Below, piece after piece: positions 11,991 to 24,459 of a stretch of 64,000 nt of DNA. The DNA is from Ophiura sarsii. Taxonomy: Eukaryota > Echinodermata > Ophiuroidea > Amphilepidida > Ophiuridae. Location: positions 63,264,368-63,328,367 of the forward strand of contig CM069452.1 in assembly GCA_035610835.1 (NCBI GenBank), given 5' to 3'. The notes below the pieces were generated by a model that was not told where the DNA came from, searched no databases, and was given only the letters and a program-made list of their open reading frames with translations. The number at the start of each line of letters is the position of its first letter. Positions within the stretch are counted from its first letter, which is position 1. The position numbers were made by a program, and so were the translations under genes.

Positions 11991-12189
11991 CTACTATAGG
12001 CATAGGCGTAGCCAGGATTATTTTATCCGGGGGGCACTCAGGCTCGGATAAAGAAAAGTTTCAGGGGGATGGGTTCCAAAAAATGAAATTGATCAGGTAC
12101 CATCGAAGCGGTGCTGTCCGAGCTATGCTCGGACAGGGGGTGTCTAAGTTGGGATGTGCCCCCCTATGAAGTAGAAGAAAAAAAATCAA

Positions 12190-12900
12190 TTTTGGAACTC
12201 ATTTGGTGCGATGTAGTGTATACTTTTGACCAAAAATTTATCGAAAAGACACCTCTTCATTTCCAATAAATATTTTGTTTTTTATCAATGCACGAAAGAA
12301 GTTGAGCATATATACTGATATATTCTTGATTCAAGTATAGATGGTTTAAAAGCTCGAACAGGAGGGCGTCTGAGATCCCCCTTCAGAATTGGAAATGTTT
12401 TCATTTTTCGAACTCATTTGGTGCGATCTGGTGTATACTTTTGACCATAATTGTATCGAAAAGCCGCCTCTTCATTTCCAATAAATATTTTGTTTTTTAT
12501 CAATGCACGAACATGACGAAAGAAGTTGAGCGTACTGATATATTCTTGATTTAAGTATAGAATGGTCTAAAAGCTCGAACAGTCTGAGGGGGGATGTGTC
12601 CCCCTCAGAATTGGTTTTATTTTCAATTTTCGAACTCATTTGGCCTGGTGCGTTCTTGTGTATACTTTTTACCAACATTTTATCGAAAAGCCACCTCTTC
12701 ATTTCTAATAAATATTTTGTTTTTTTATCAATGCACGAAAGAAGTTGAGCGTAATTATATTCTTGATTTAAGCAAGGAGTTATCATAACTCCTTGATTTA
12801 AGTATAGCTTGTTTAAAAGCTCGAACAGGGGGAGTCTGATGTGTGATGTGCCCCCCTGTGTACTTTTGACTAATATTTTATTGAAAAGCAATCACTTTAT
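12190..12900. repeat. tandem repeat, unit about 213-223 bp
   Basis: About three and a half units share AACTCATTTGGTGCGAT, CTTTTGACC, TTTATCGAAAAG, AATAAATATTTTGTTTTTT and a GCTCGAACAG block. Unit starts fall near 12192, 12405 and 12628. The minus-strand open frame across it is a by-product of the repeat. Confidence 0.8.
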
Positions 12901-13004
12901 TTTCCGATCAATATTGGCTTTTAATATAGGCACAAAAATGAGCGTATTTTACAGTTTGCTATGATTGAGGCTTGCCTTCATCAATCTAAAGTTAATGTTT
13001 GTAG

Positions 13005-13530
13005 TCACATTAGCGCGTAGCGCATAACATTTGATACTTATTTGTTATGAAGCTAAATGTAATGTTTGAAGGTTCATGCGAGCTTAGCGCGCAAAATTGG
13101 ATACTTTACACTAATTTTGTCATAATTGAACTACTTTTTTTGCTGATAACAAGCTTCTAAAAAAAAAGTAAATATTTTGAGGTTCTAAAACATCCACCCA
13201 CCCTTCACCCACCCGCTCGGCCCTCGGGCCCTCCCGAAACGGACAACAAGAAGTGAAGTTACACACGGACTGGTCCTAAGTCTTATCGTTTGGGGCATGT
13301 GCGCGCGTAGCGCGCAATTTTTGTTGCTGCTATTCTACATATTTTGCTAATTTTCGCTGATACAAGCTTATAAAACCAAAGCAAATATTTCGAGGCACAT
13401 GAGCAAAACGCGCGATTGGCTTCTCAACACTAACTAATTTTGTCATGATCGAGATACACTTTGGCTTAAAACTAGATTCCAAAATTAAAGTTAACGTTGA
13501 TGTGACGTGCGCGCAGAGCGCGCGAATTCT
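13005..13530. repeat. spaced GCGCG-AGCGCGC palindromes
   Basis: Palindromic motifs of the type GCGCGCGTAGCGCGC recur near 13012, 13080, 13298, 13398 and 13505 in otherwise AT-rich DNA. They sit in loosely repeated sequence containing TTTTGTCATAATTGA-like blocks. The role is unknown. Confidence 0.6.
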
Positions 13531-14179
13531 TTTGGGCTATTTCACATAAATTGTGCCGCGATTGAGATGCCAACCACGTAAAATTAACTTCTTTACATTA
13601 ATTTTGCCATACATTTTTGCTTCTATTAAAATGTTTATTTTAATTTGTTACGAAAACACCTGGCTTCTTTATACTTATTTGCCACATTTGAGATATATTT
13701 TGGCCTTATGACACTGCTTTTATTGTTAAATGTTTTGCTATTTTACCCGGTTCTGCTAAGATTGAGGTACATTTTGGCTTCAATTGGTCTTCTTAATTTG
13801 GAATTAATTAATTTTTTTGGGAAAGGGGCACATACAACGAAAAATGCTATCTTTGTATTTGAACGTCATAATTTAACTATGATTTCTCTTATCAAAATTG
13901 AGGCGACGATGGCAAAATTGGAGGACAGGGGAGAAGAAGCGGTCGGCCCCTTCTAAACCCTCTGGCTACGTCATTATTGCCTTGGTATGCCGGGATCTGT
14001 GCCGGGAACGTACACAATAAGGGGTGGGGCATGGAAACTTACTATGTAACAAAAAAAGCCCTCTACTATCTCTCTTTTTTTCTTCCTTTTTCTTCTTTTT
14101 TCTTCTTGGTGCCAGGGACCCGGGGGGCATACCGGGGGGCACGTGCCCCAATGCCCCCCTTGCTCCGCCAATGATAGGT

Positions 14180-14340
14180 GTATTACATCATCACTTGGAT
14201 CGAGTCAATAAATAGTCAAGTAGGGTCATTAAATGATCAACTGTGTGTATTACCCTGGGGTGTATTAGATGACGGCTCGGGTCATTGAAATATCATTTGG
14301 GGTAATTGAATAATTACCCAGGGTTATTAATTTATTAACA
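14180..14340. repeat. degenerate GTCATTAAATGA short-repeat array, right part
   Basis: Continues the pattern seen at 11580-11990, with GGGTCATTAAATGATCA and GGGTCATTGAAATATCA variants. Confidence 0.6.
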
Positions 14341-15598
14341 TTTCCAGCGACCATCTTTGACATTTTGAAATACTAAAGTTATGTTTTATCATATAATTAT
14401 AATGAATGCTGTTTCATTAGCTTTTGGGTATATGTATTACATATGTAGTATGATAATTTATAATGTAAAACACCTGTTTTAGGTCATTTAACATCAATTC
14501 TTACCAATCTGGCGGTCATTTTGAAAAGCGATAAACAATTTAAAAAAACCCCGGCCATTTGACCAGCCACTTTCATTTAACGTATATTAACAAAGCAAAA
14601 GTACTGAATATAAGTTACTAGTGATCAAATACATACATCCCATTGTTAAAACTATACTATTATCTTACATTTTGGTTGATATTATGGCCATTATGAAATG
14701 TAATCCTTTTGGCGGATCTTTTGTACGCCATCTGGAATAACCCCTTAGCATACACAAATTGATTTTCGTAACACCCTGAATGTGTTTTAGGACCATTAAA
14801 AGAAATTCAAAATGTTGGTTGGGAGTGTCCTGAAGTACACGGAAGACCAGGCCCGTAACATAAGCAGGGGGGGGGGGGGGATTCCTGGACAATCGATACA
14901 TTCGATGCTGCATTGTAGTTGTCAGCAGAGGGGTCACAGAGGATCTGTATCAAACGTTTGAATGATGTAGATATCAATATATTCCAAATTATGGTGAGTG
15001 ACTTAAATACCTTTATTACTTTCATTATTACAATACTTAAAGATGGGAGAAAAGTGTAAGTTCACTTACGTATACGGCTGTAAAATAGTTGTACATCGAG
15101 CAACTTAATGCAATTTCAATTGCCAATATACCAATCGGTTAACCTCAACAACAGTATGCACATACACTGTACACAACAGCTATAATTATTGAGTATTATG
15201 AACACTATTAAATAATAGTCTGCCTGTAATTAGGTACGGCAAGCGCAAGTTGATACACGTAACATGTATCGTATGATGAATGGCAAAGAAATGATTTCAG
15301 TATCTCGGTTCTTTGTTACATTCAACTATTGCCCAACGAACCATGTACGACATGACCTAGTCGTTATACATGAAATACACACAACCTGAGACTAATAACT
15401 AAAGAGATAGGATGCACGGCACTATAGCCTAGGACATGTAACCGAATAAAAGGGTGTACCTAGACAAAATTGCAACATAAACTATTTTTGATGTAATTGT
15501 TTCAAAATGCCCTTCCGAACATTATATTAAAAATCGGTAACATTTGAAGTTGGGGAAAATGCTAATTTGCATAACAATATATTATAACGGGTCCCATT
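14341..15598. other. intergenic DNA, no gene recognised
   Basis: No supported coding frame. A 14-base G homopolymer lies near 14867-14880. The open frames at 14665-15025 on the minus strand show no family resemblance. Confidence 0.4.
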
Positions 15599-15610
15599 TA
15601 TGCCAAGTAG

Positions 15611-16140
<530 letters not shown>

Positions 16141-16147
<7 letters not shown>

Positions 16148-16665
16148 GGTAATTTATAAAGCGCCGGTATCCGCCGCAAGCGACGCTCATGGCGCTTCTC
16201 TGCATAACAACCAAAATAATATAAACACGTATAGGAACAAAGATGAGGAGAGTCACATCAAGCAAATGCTTCAGAGTACAAATATGTCTTTAAGTTTTTC
16301 TTAAAAATATGTACAGAGTTTGACAGTTTCACACATTCAGGCAAGCTATTCCATAGTTTCGGTGCTGCGACTTGAAAACTTCGCTGTCCCCGCTGATGTT
16401 TAGCCAATGTTTCCTGAAGAAGATCTTGTTTTGAAGAGCGTAGCCCGCGATGCCCTGGCACATATGGTTGCTGTTAAAAAGAAGGAACTGCATCATGTAA
16501 GATCTTGAAAATAATAAGGCATATCTTGTATTTCAGTCTCTGTTCAATTGGAAGCCAGTGTAGGTCCACTAAAACAGGAGTTATATATGATCTGTTCTCT
16601 ATGTAATAATCCGGGCGGCTATATTCTGCAATCGTTGAAGGCGAGAGAGTTGTGATATTGTAATT
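16141..16665 (-). mobile_element. 3' end of a CR1/Jockey-type LINE, broken
   Basis: On the minus strand, degraded frames give the reverse-transcriptase C-terminal region. In order they read RLQRLQNIAARIIT, then after a frameshift DLHWLPIEQRLKYKICL, then a stop, then YVPGHRGLRSSKQDL and VAAPKLWNSLPECVKL, ending at a stop at 16258. These are hallmark C-terminal motifs of CR1/Jockey-group ORF2. A short 3' UTR follows, with a GCGCC/GGCGC hairpin and AAATTACC before the microsatellite. The 5' part is missing, so it is dead. Confidence 0.85.
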
Positions 16666-18535
16666 CCATACGAGGGGCAGTCAATAAATAATGAACGTGA
16701 TCATGGTATGGGAATGGGATGCATGAGTGATTCTATTGAGGGATAATGTGATCAATACAAAGTATGAACTTTTGTCTTTCAAACAATACACTTTTTGGAT
16801 TGTTAGATACCTTTGGTTTTGTAACGTCATTAACATAAACACAATAGGTTTCAGACACTGACTGTGAAATCTGTCAATTATTTGGCTGGATATGTAATAT
16901 GTTGAATATGGGTTGATTTATACATTTGCGTGTATCTCGGCAATGCAAGCATAAAAACAGATAACACTTGGCACATAGTTAGAACACACACTTATCTCTG
17001 TTTGACACTCTTTTTAGATCTGAATTCCTTAATACGAACAAGAAGGGACCATCTTAAATGCGCTTTTATTTAGCAAAATCCGCAATAATATACCTTAGAA
17101 AACATCAAAGGATAAAGAACAATGGAGGGATTATAATTTAATAAATTGTTGTGGGATGTAAAGCAATAATAGTGGGATTTCAAAACGAGCTGTTCATGAA
17201 ATTTCATCAAACCATTGAAGTTATGTGACGATTACTTACACAATACATATCTAGTAGCTCTAAAGATAACAGCAATAAGAGAGGTTGTGGCAGCCATCTT
17301 TGATTGATACATTCATGTATATCTTCATTTTGACTATCACAATATTTTTACACATTGATTTAAGCAATTTTCATTATTTCTGATTATAATTTAAAGGCAC
17401 AGTAAGCTTTTATTAATTTGGTAAATTTCATGATTTTAGCCATTTTTGGCCCAGTTCAAAATGATCTGCCGTCTGCGCATGCGCATATTTTCTGCAGGTT
17501 TCATGCGAATAAGTTCAGATAATTAGTTAACTATCATATGGAATCTCCCAAACTAGTTAATTGCTTGGATTTTTCCTAAATTGTTTGATATTCCGCAATA
17601 TTAATGATTCACTGACTGGGCATTTTTCAATGAAAATTAGCTATTTGAAATACTGATATTTGTATACTTTTTATTCGATTGCCTCTCCTTACTTTTTCCT
17701 ATTATACTACATACTAGTATATCAAATTACACAGGGATTAAAGTTATTGGTTTTTTTTATCATACTTACGCGAAAAAATATGGGATTTACCTGCTTCTGG
17801 TATCATGTTATGCAATCTTCTTACCACTTGTTTCATACAAACAATTCAAATTTCCCGCCCTTGAACTTGGCCCAAATTGCGTGTGTTTCAATACGAGGCT
17901 GATTTAGTGTAGTGCCCCTTAGGGTAGCACAACACTATTACGTTCTCTAATAGACTTACGTGCTATATTATTCGATTTCAAAGTGCTCTCATCATTTTGT
18001 GCTAGCGTTTTGATCACGTATGATGTCAAAACATGAAAAACTATTGTTCATTTTACGTGATCTTATCTTCAGAGAGGAACTATTGTCGTACTCAAGTTTG
18101 GTGAAACGGTCGCGCACGACTGTATTAGTGGTGTGCTACCTTAGACTTCCAGGACCCCATAAACAGCGCCCCCATAAGGACCATCCAAGTATTTCCAAAC
18201 ATCAACAGGTAGCGGACGCGCCCGCCCGAAGCAATCCTAGATTTGGGCAAAAAAGGAGGGGGGGGGGGGGGGGGGGGCATGCCTTACATAACAAATAAGC
18301 ATGACAAATTGTTTCAATCTGCGATGTGTCACTTTTATTTATAACTAACACTTGAGTGATGAATTTGCTTCAACATTTTTGATTTATTTTCTTTGTAAAA
18401 TCGATGATATTATTAGCACGTGCCATAGCAAATCGGCAAATTGAAAACAACCCGACAAATTTGATCATTTTATGGGCCCGCCCGCCATGCGTGTTTGTGT
18501 TATATTTTAAAAACGGATCACGTAATGAATATGAA
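16666..18535. other. intergenic DNA, no gene recognised
   Basis: AT-rich DNA with short unsupported frames (17660-17902, 18020-18298). A G homopolymer of about 23 bases lies near 18257-18279. No RNA gene or structured repeat was identified. Confidence 0.4.
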
Positions 18536-21500
18536 ATTTATGTGTTGAATATAAGCAATAAATGCATGCTTTAATTATATAAAGAAATACTTAAAGGTTG
18601 TTATTATGATCACTTTTGGATACATCGATCGAAATGGAGTTTTTGGTATCAGATGAAAGCCCCTATTTTTCTCATTACGCCTGTGAAATTTTACGTGCTA
18701 CAGATGTTGCTTGTAAAAGTTATAAGCAAAAACGTAGCGAAAGTTCGGTAACCACAAAGTTCACTGTGTGTGAGTCTATGGACAGATTTAATGTGAACTT
18801 TGACATCTCAAATTAGAACCGCTTAATAATAATACTAATAGCTCAAACTTTGGAATTAGACTGTTCTAATGATGACTGTTCATATAGAATAGAAAAGAAA
18901 ATGTATTAGATCGGGTAAAAAATCATAATATGCCCCTTTAACTAATAAATCAAAGTTGTCTCTAAAAATGTTTAAATTTCAACCCAGCCTCACATCTGAT
19001 CACGTTATAAAACAACTCAATTGCATTAAATGTTTACTTTGAACATTATAGCCTTAACTCGCATTTTGACTTTTTTTTAAAAGCGAGTCAAGTAACTCGC
19101 AAATTGGAAATTTTGAAAACCGAGTCAAGTAACTCGAAAATCGAAAATGTTGAAAAACCGAGTTAAACTATTTTCTCATAATTTGGAGGAAATTGATGGC
19201 GGGATTTCCATGTGAATGTATACAGGTGTGCTCATGTGTATGTTTAGTCTAATTTTTTCATTAGGAATGATATTTATGTGTTGAATATAAGCAATAAATG
19301 CATGCTTTAATTATATAAAGAAATACTTAACTAATAAATCAAAGTTGTCTCTAAAATTGTTTGAATTTCAACCCAGCCTCACATCTGATTACGTTATAAA
19401 ACTACTCAATTGCATTAAATGTTTACTTTGAACATTACAGCCTTAACTCGCATTTTGACTTTTTTTCAAAAGCGAGTCAAGTAACTCGCAAATTGAAAAT
19501 TTTGAAAACCGAGTCAAGTAACTCGAAAATTGAAAATTTTGAAAACCGAGTCAAGTAACTCGAAAATCGAAAATGTTGAAAAACCGAGTTAAACTATTTT
19601 CTCATAATTTGGAGGAAATTGATGGCGGGATTTCCATGTGAATGTATACAGGTGTGCTCATGTGTATGTTTAGTCTAATTTTTTCATTAGGAATGATATT
19701 TATGTGTTGAATATAAGCAATAAATGCATGCTTTAATTATATAAAGAAATACTTAACTAATAAATCAAAGTTGTCTCTAAAAATGTTTGAATTTCAACCC
19801 AGCCTCACACCTGATCACGTTATAAAACTACTCAATTGCATTAAATGTTTACTTTGAACATTACAGCCTTAACTCGCATTTTGACTTTTTTCAAAAGCGA
19901 GTCAAGTAACTCGCAAATTGAAAATTTTGAAAACCGAGTCAAGTAACTCGAAAATCGAAAATGTTGAAAAACCGAGTTAAACTATTTTCTCATAATATGG
20001 AGGAAATTGATGGCGGGATTTCCATGTGAATGTATACAGGTGTGCTCATGTGTATGTTTAGTCTAATTTTTACATTAGTAATGATATTTATGTGTTGAAT
20101 ATAAGCAATAAATGCATGCTTTAATTATATAAAGAAATACTTAACTAATAAATCAAAGTTGTCTCTAAAATTGTTTGAATTTCAACCCAGCCTCACATCT
20201 GATTACGTTATAAAACTACTCAATTGCATTAAATGTTTACTTTGAACATTACAGCCTTAACTCGCATTTTGACTTTTTTTCAAAAGCGAGTCAAGTAACT
20301 CGCAAATTGAAAATTTTGAAAACCGAGTCAAGTAACTCGAAAATCGAAAATGTTGAAAAACCGAGTTAAACTATTTTCTCATAATTTGGAGGAAATTGAT
20401 GGCGGGATTTCCATGTGAATGTATACAGGTGTGCTCATGTGTATGTTTAGTCTCATTTTTACATTAGGAATGGTATTTATGTGTTGAATATAAGCAATAA
20501 ATGCATGCTTTAATTATATAAAGAAATACTTAACTAATAAATCAAAGTTGTCTCTAAAATTGTTTGAATTTCAACCCAGCCTCACATCTGATTACGTTAT
20601 GAAACTACTCAATTGCATTAAATGTTTACTTTGAACATTACAGCCTTAACTCGCATTTTGACTTTTTTTCAAAAGCGAGTCAAGTAACTCGCAAATTGAA
20701 AATTTTGAAAACCGAGTCAAGTAACTCGAAAATCGAAAATGTTGAAAAACCGAGTTAAACTATTTTCTCATAATATGGAGGAAATTGATGGCGGGATTTC
20801 CATGTGAATGTATACAGGTGTGCTCATGTGTATGTTTAGTCTAATTTTTACATTAGGAATGATATTTATGTGTTGAATATAAGCAATAAATGCATGCTTT
20901 AATTATATAAAGAAATACTTAACTAATAAATCAAAGTTGTCTCTAAAATTGTTTGAATTTCAACCCAGCCTCACATCTGATTACGTTATAAAACTACTCA
21001 ATTGCATTAAATGTTTACTTTGAACATTACAGCCTTAACTCGCATTTTGACTTTTTTTCAAAAGCGAGTCAAGTAACTCGCAAATTGAAAATTTTGAAAA
21101 CCGAGTCAAGTAACTCGAAAATTGAAAATTTTGAAAACCTTGTCAAGTAACTCGAAAATCGAAAATGTTGAAAAACCGAGTTAAACTATTTTCTCATAAT
21201 TTGGAGGAAATTGATGGCGGGATTTCCATGTGAATGTATACAGGTGTGCTCATGTGTATGTTTAGTCTCATTTTTACATTAGGAATGGTATTTATGTGTT
21301 GAATATAAGCAATAAATGCATGCTTTAATTATATAAAGAAATACTTAACTAATAAATCAAAGTTGTCTCTAAAATTGTTTGAATTTCAACCCAGCCTCAC
21401 ATCTGATTACGTTATAAAACTACTCAATTGCATTAAATGTTTACTTTGAACATTACAGCCTTAACTCGCATTTTGACTTTTTTTCAAAAGCGAGTCAAGT

Positions 21501-22850
21501 AACTCGCAAATTAAAAATTTTGAAAACCGAGTCAAGTAACTCGAAAATCGAAAATGTTGAAAAACCGAGTTAAACTATTTTCTCATAATATGGAGGAAAT
21601 TGATGGCGGGATTTCCATGTGAATGTATACAGGTGTGCTCATGTGTATGTTTAGTCTAATTTTTACATTAGGAATGATATTTATGTGTTGAATATAAGCA
21701 ATAAATGCATGCTTTAATTATATAAAGAAATACTTAACTAATAAATCAAAGTTGTCTCTAAAAATGTTTGAATTTCAACCCAGCCTCACACCTGATCACG
21801 TTATAAAACTACTCAATTGCATTAAATGTTTACTTTGAACATTACAGCCTTAACTCGCATTTTGACTTTTTTTCAAAAGCGAGTCAAGTAACTCGCAAAT
21901 TGAAAATTTTGAAAACCGAGTCAAGTAACTCGAAAATCGAAAATGTTGAAAAACCGAGTTAAACTATTTTCTCATAATTTGGAGGAAATTGATGGCGGGA
22001 TTTCCATGTGAATGTATACAGGTGTGCTCATGTGTATGTTTAGTCTAATTTTTTCATTAGGAATGATATTTATGTGTTGAATATAAGCAATAAATGCATG
22101 CTTTAATTATATAAAGAAATACTTAACTAATAAATCAAAGTTGTCTCTAAAAATGTTTGAATTTCAACCCAGCCTCACACCTGATCACGTTATAAAACAA
22201 CTCAATTGCATTAAATGTTTACTTTGAACATTACAGCCTTAACTCGCATTTTGACTTTTTTTCAAAAGCGAGTCAAGTAACTCGCAAATTGAAAATGTTG
22301 AAAACCGAGTCAAGTAACTCGAAAATCGAAAATGTTGAAAAACCGAGTTAAACTATTTTCTCATAATTTGGAGGAAATTGATGGCGGGATTTCCATGTGA
22401 ATGTATACAGGTGTGCTCATGTGTATGTTTAGTCTAATTTTTACATTAGGAATGATATTTATGTGTTGAATATAAGCAATAAATGCATGCTTTAATTATA
22501 TAAAGAAATACTTAACTAATAAATCAAAGTTGTCTCTAAAAATGTTTGAATTTCAACCCAGCCTCACATCTGTTCACGTTATAAAACTACTCAATTAAAC
22601 TATTTTCTCATAACTGGAAGAAAATTGATGGCGGGATTTCCATGTGAATGTATACATGTGTGCTCATGTGTATGTTTAGTCTCATTTTGACATCAGGCAT
22701 GTTATTTATGTGATGAATATAAACAATAAATGCATGCTTTAACAAAATAAAGAAATACTTAACTGATAAATCAAAGTTGTCTCTAATTATGTTTGAATTT
22801 CAACCATATCTTCATATCTGAACACGTTACAGTTAAATTGCATTACACGT
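18536..22850. repeat. 389-bp satellite array, about ten units
   Basis: Units begin with TGTGTTGAATATAAGCAATA near 18541, 19277, 19703, 20091, 20480, 20868, 21295, 21684, 22073 and 22462; a diverged, truncated unit starts near 22709. Spacing is 388-389 bp, or about 427 bp in two units that carry one extra 38-bp CGAGTCAAGTAACTCG block. The first unit is split by a MITE. Each unit contains short hairpins (CGAGT-CAAGTA-ACTCG) and AT-rich flanks. Non-coding. Confidence 0.95.
18595..18937. mobile_element. TTAA-flanked MITE (copy 2) inserted in the satellite
   Basis: The element interrupts the first satellite unit. Intact units read AAATACTTAACTAATAAATC; here TTAA is present on both sides of the insert (18591-18594 and 18938-18941), showing a 4-bp duplication. 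The ends are AGGTTGTTATTATGAT and the inverse of ATCATAATATGCCCCT. The 66-codon frame inside (18616-18816) has no recognisable content and I do not call it a gene. Confidence 0.85.
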
Positions 22851-22857
22851 TTACTTA

Positions 22858-23218
22858 GACAGACACTCGAAACCCGAAAAGTCGATTTTTGACTCGAAAC
22901 TCGAAATTTTGACTCGAAACTCGCAACTCGAAATCCTGACTCGAAACTCGAAATCCTGACTCGAAACTCGAAATCCTGACTCGAAACTCGAAATCCTGAC
23001 TCGAAACTCGAAATCCTGACTCGAAACTCGAAATCCTGACTCGAAACTCGAAACTCGAAATCCTGACTCGAAACTCGAAATTTTGACTCGAAACTCGCAA
23101 TTCTGACTCGAAACTCGAAATTTTGACTCGAAACTCGAAATTTTGACTCGAAACTCGCAACTCGAAACTCGAAACTCGCAACTCGAAACTCGCTACTCGA
23201 AACTCGCAACTCGACAAA
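22858..23218. repeat. CTCGAA-rich minisatellite
   Basis: Direct repeats of about 20 bp (ACTCGAAACTCGAAATCCTG), with shorter ACTCGAA and ACTCGCA variants, fill this stretch. It directly follows the decayed end of the 389-bp satellite and shares its AACTCGAAA word. Long minus-strand open frames reading SFEFRV repeats are by-products. Confidence 0.9.
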
Positions 23219-23219
23219 A

Positions 23220-24401
23220 AGTAACACACGTATTCTATCTACCCGCGCACATTGCTATCCGTATCATATTTTTAATCATTATGCGATGTAACTTTATTAC
23301 TGCTTATCAAGAAATAAACCAACAAAACAGGGTGATAGAGGGGTATTTTATAATGGGCGAATTGAGATACGACTAACACTACTGCGATTAAAAAGTCATT
23401 GAGATCTGCCTCTTGATCATACATGTTCAAATGCTTACATTGTATCCTAAAATAAAACACTGATGATGCAAACATCGTCATATACGCGATGAGTCATGGG
23501 TTCAATTCAATCTGGTTTTTCAATTGAATTTATTTAGCAAAAATTGAATACATATTATAATAAAGATATAAAAAGCTATACATTTGTATTTACTATTTAC
23601 TATACTATTCCACTCTTGTTATTTATCTGTACGAGAGAGGTCATCTTTATGAGAAAAGAATTATGCGCCATCAAACTACTCCGTGTCTGGCTGTATACCT
23701 GATGAAGTGCATGGAATGAGTGTCACAAGAGACTGCAAATTGTCTTTTGGTTATTCTCTAAACATAACACTTTATTTCCTAAAAGCACAGCATAAATGCA
23801 TTTACACATTGAATAAGCAAACGAATAAATAGATACCTGTGCCATAAATTTAAATCGATGCAGACCTACTCTGGCAATAAGTTTATACAATAATAATTGT
23901 CACAAGTTTGTTATAAATGTAAATCCGACCAATTCGATTTTGCTCTCTAATTATTTAATAAACATGATTATTTTCTGCACTACAAATCTGAGGCAAACTA
24001 ATATCAGGCATGGCTTTAATTTGGATACTAAACCAACAAACGTCTACCCATGCGCCCTGCATGTAACGTCTTAAATTGCTCCGAGTGTTAACATTTGTAG
24101 GACACTCTGTAATTATTTAACCCAAGAGGTGTTGATAAACATCACCAATGTTTTACATCGTTACATATGATGAAGCTGTTGTACATCAAACGGTTGTCTC
24201 GTAATGACACTCGACCATCTCTGTGATTGTGAGTGTTATCATCGATTAGAATATATAACATGAATGTGTGTATATTCTAAAATAAGTAGCTTAAATCTCC
24301 AACCATCAAACCATCGAGATCGAGTCTAGGATTCTTTAGCAGTCAACCTCCTTGCTATAATTCCTTCGATTCTACGAAGTAGGAGGTGTGTCATTGGTAA
24401 G
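23220..24401. other. upstream region of the MAM gene
   Basis: No coding frame recognised. The promoter and 5' UTR of the MAM-domain gene presumably lie here, but I see no decisive core promoter motif. The bases before the start codon (GTAAGATGG) have A at -3 and G at +4, a good translation-start context. Confidence 0.4.
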
Positions 24402-24459
24402 ATGGATTCGTCGAAATTTAAACTACGGGTGGTTGTTCTGTTGGCACATGTCTTAGTCG
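24402..24459 (+). CDS. MAM receptor exon 1: signal peptide
   Basis: Nineteen codons (MDSSKFKLRVVVLLAHVLV) and one base: a basic start followed by a hydrophobic core, as in a secretory signal peptide. It ends in phase 1 at a GTAAGT donor. The first intron is about 2.7 kb and holds the palindromic tRNA-like element and a 146-bp tandem repeat. Confidence 0.8.

Larger units (their letters stand above)
11996..14172. mobile_element. composite repeat element with GGCGTAGCCAG ends
   Basis: The left end has GGCGTAGCCAGGATT near 12005, and an inverted relative (CTCTGGCTACGTCA) lies near 13960. A second short block (13973-14172), with GGGGGGCA motifs and polypyrimidine tracts, follows. Inside are tandem units of about 215 bp (12192-12900) and repeated GCGCGC palindromes. 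No transposase or other coding frame is recognisable. The surrounding short-repeat array matches on both sides, supporting insertion. Exact ends and class are unknown. Confidence 0.45.

Noticed and set aside
18616..18816. 66-codon frame inside the satellite region
   Set aside because: It lies wholly within a TTAA-flanked MITE and has no recognisable domain.
22787..23229. Minus-strand frames of 124-146 codons with SFEFRV-type repeats
   Set aside because: They translate the CTCGAA minisatellite, with no start context, splice sites or family match.
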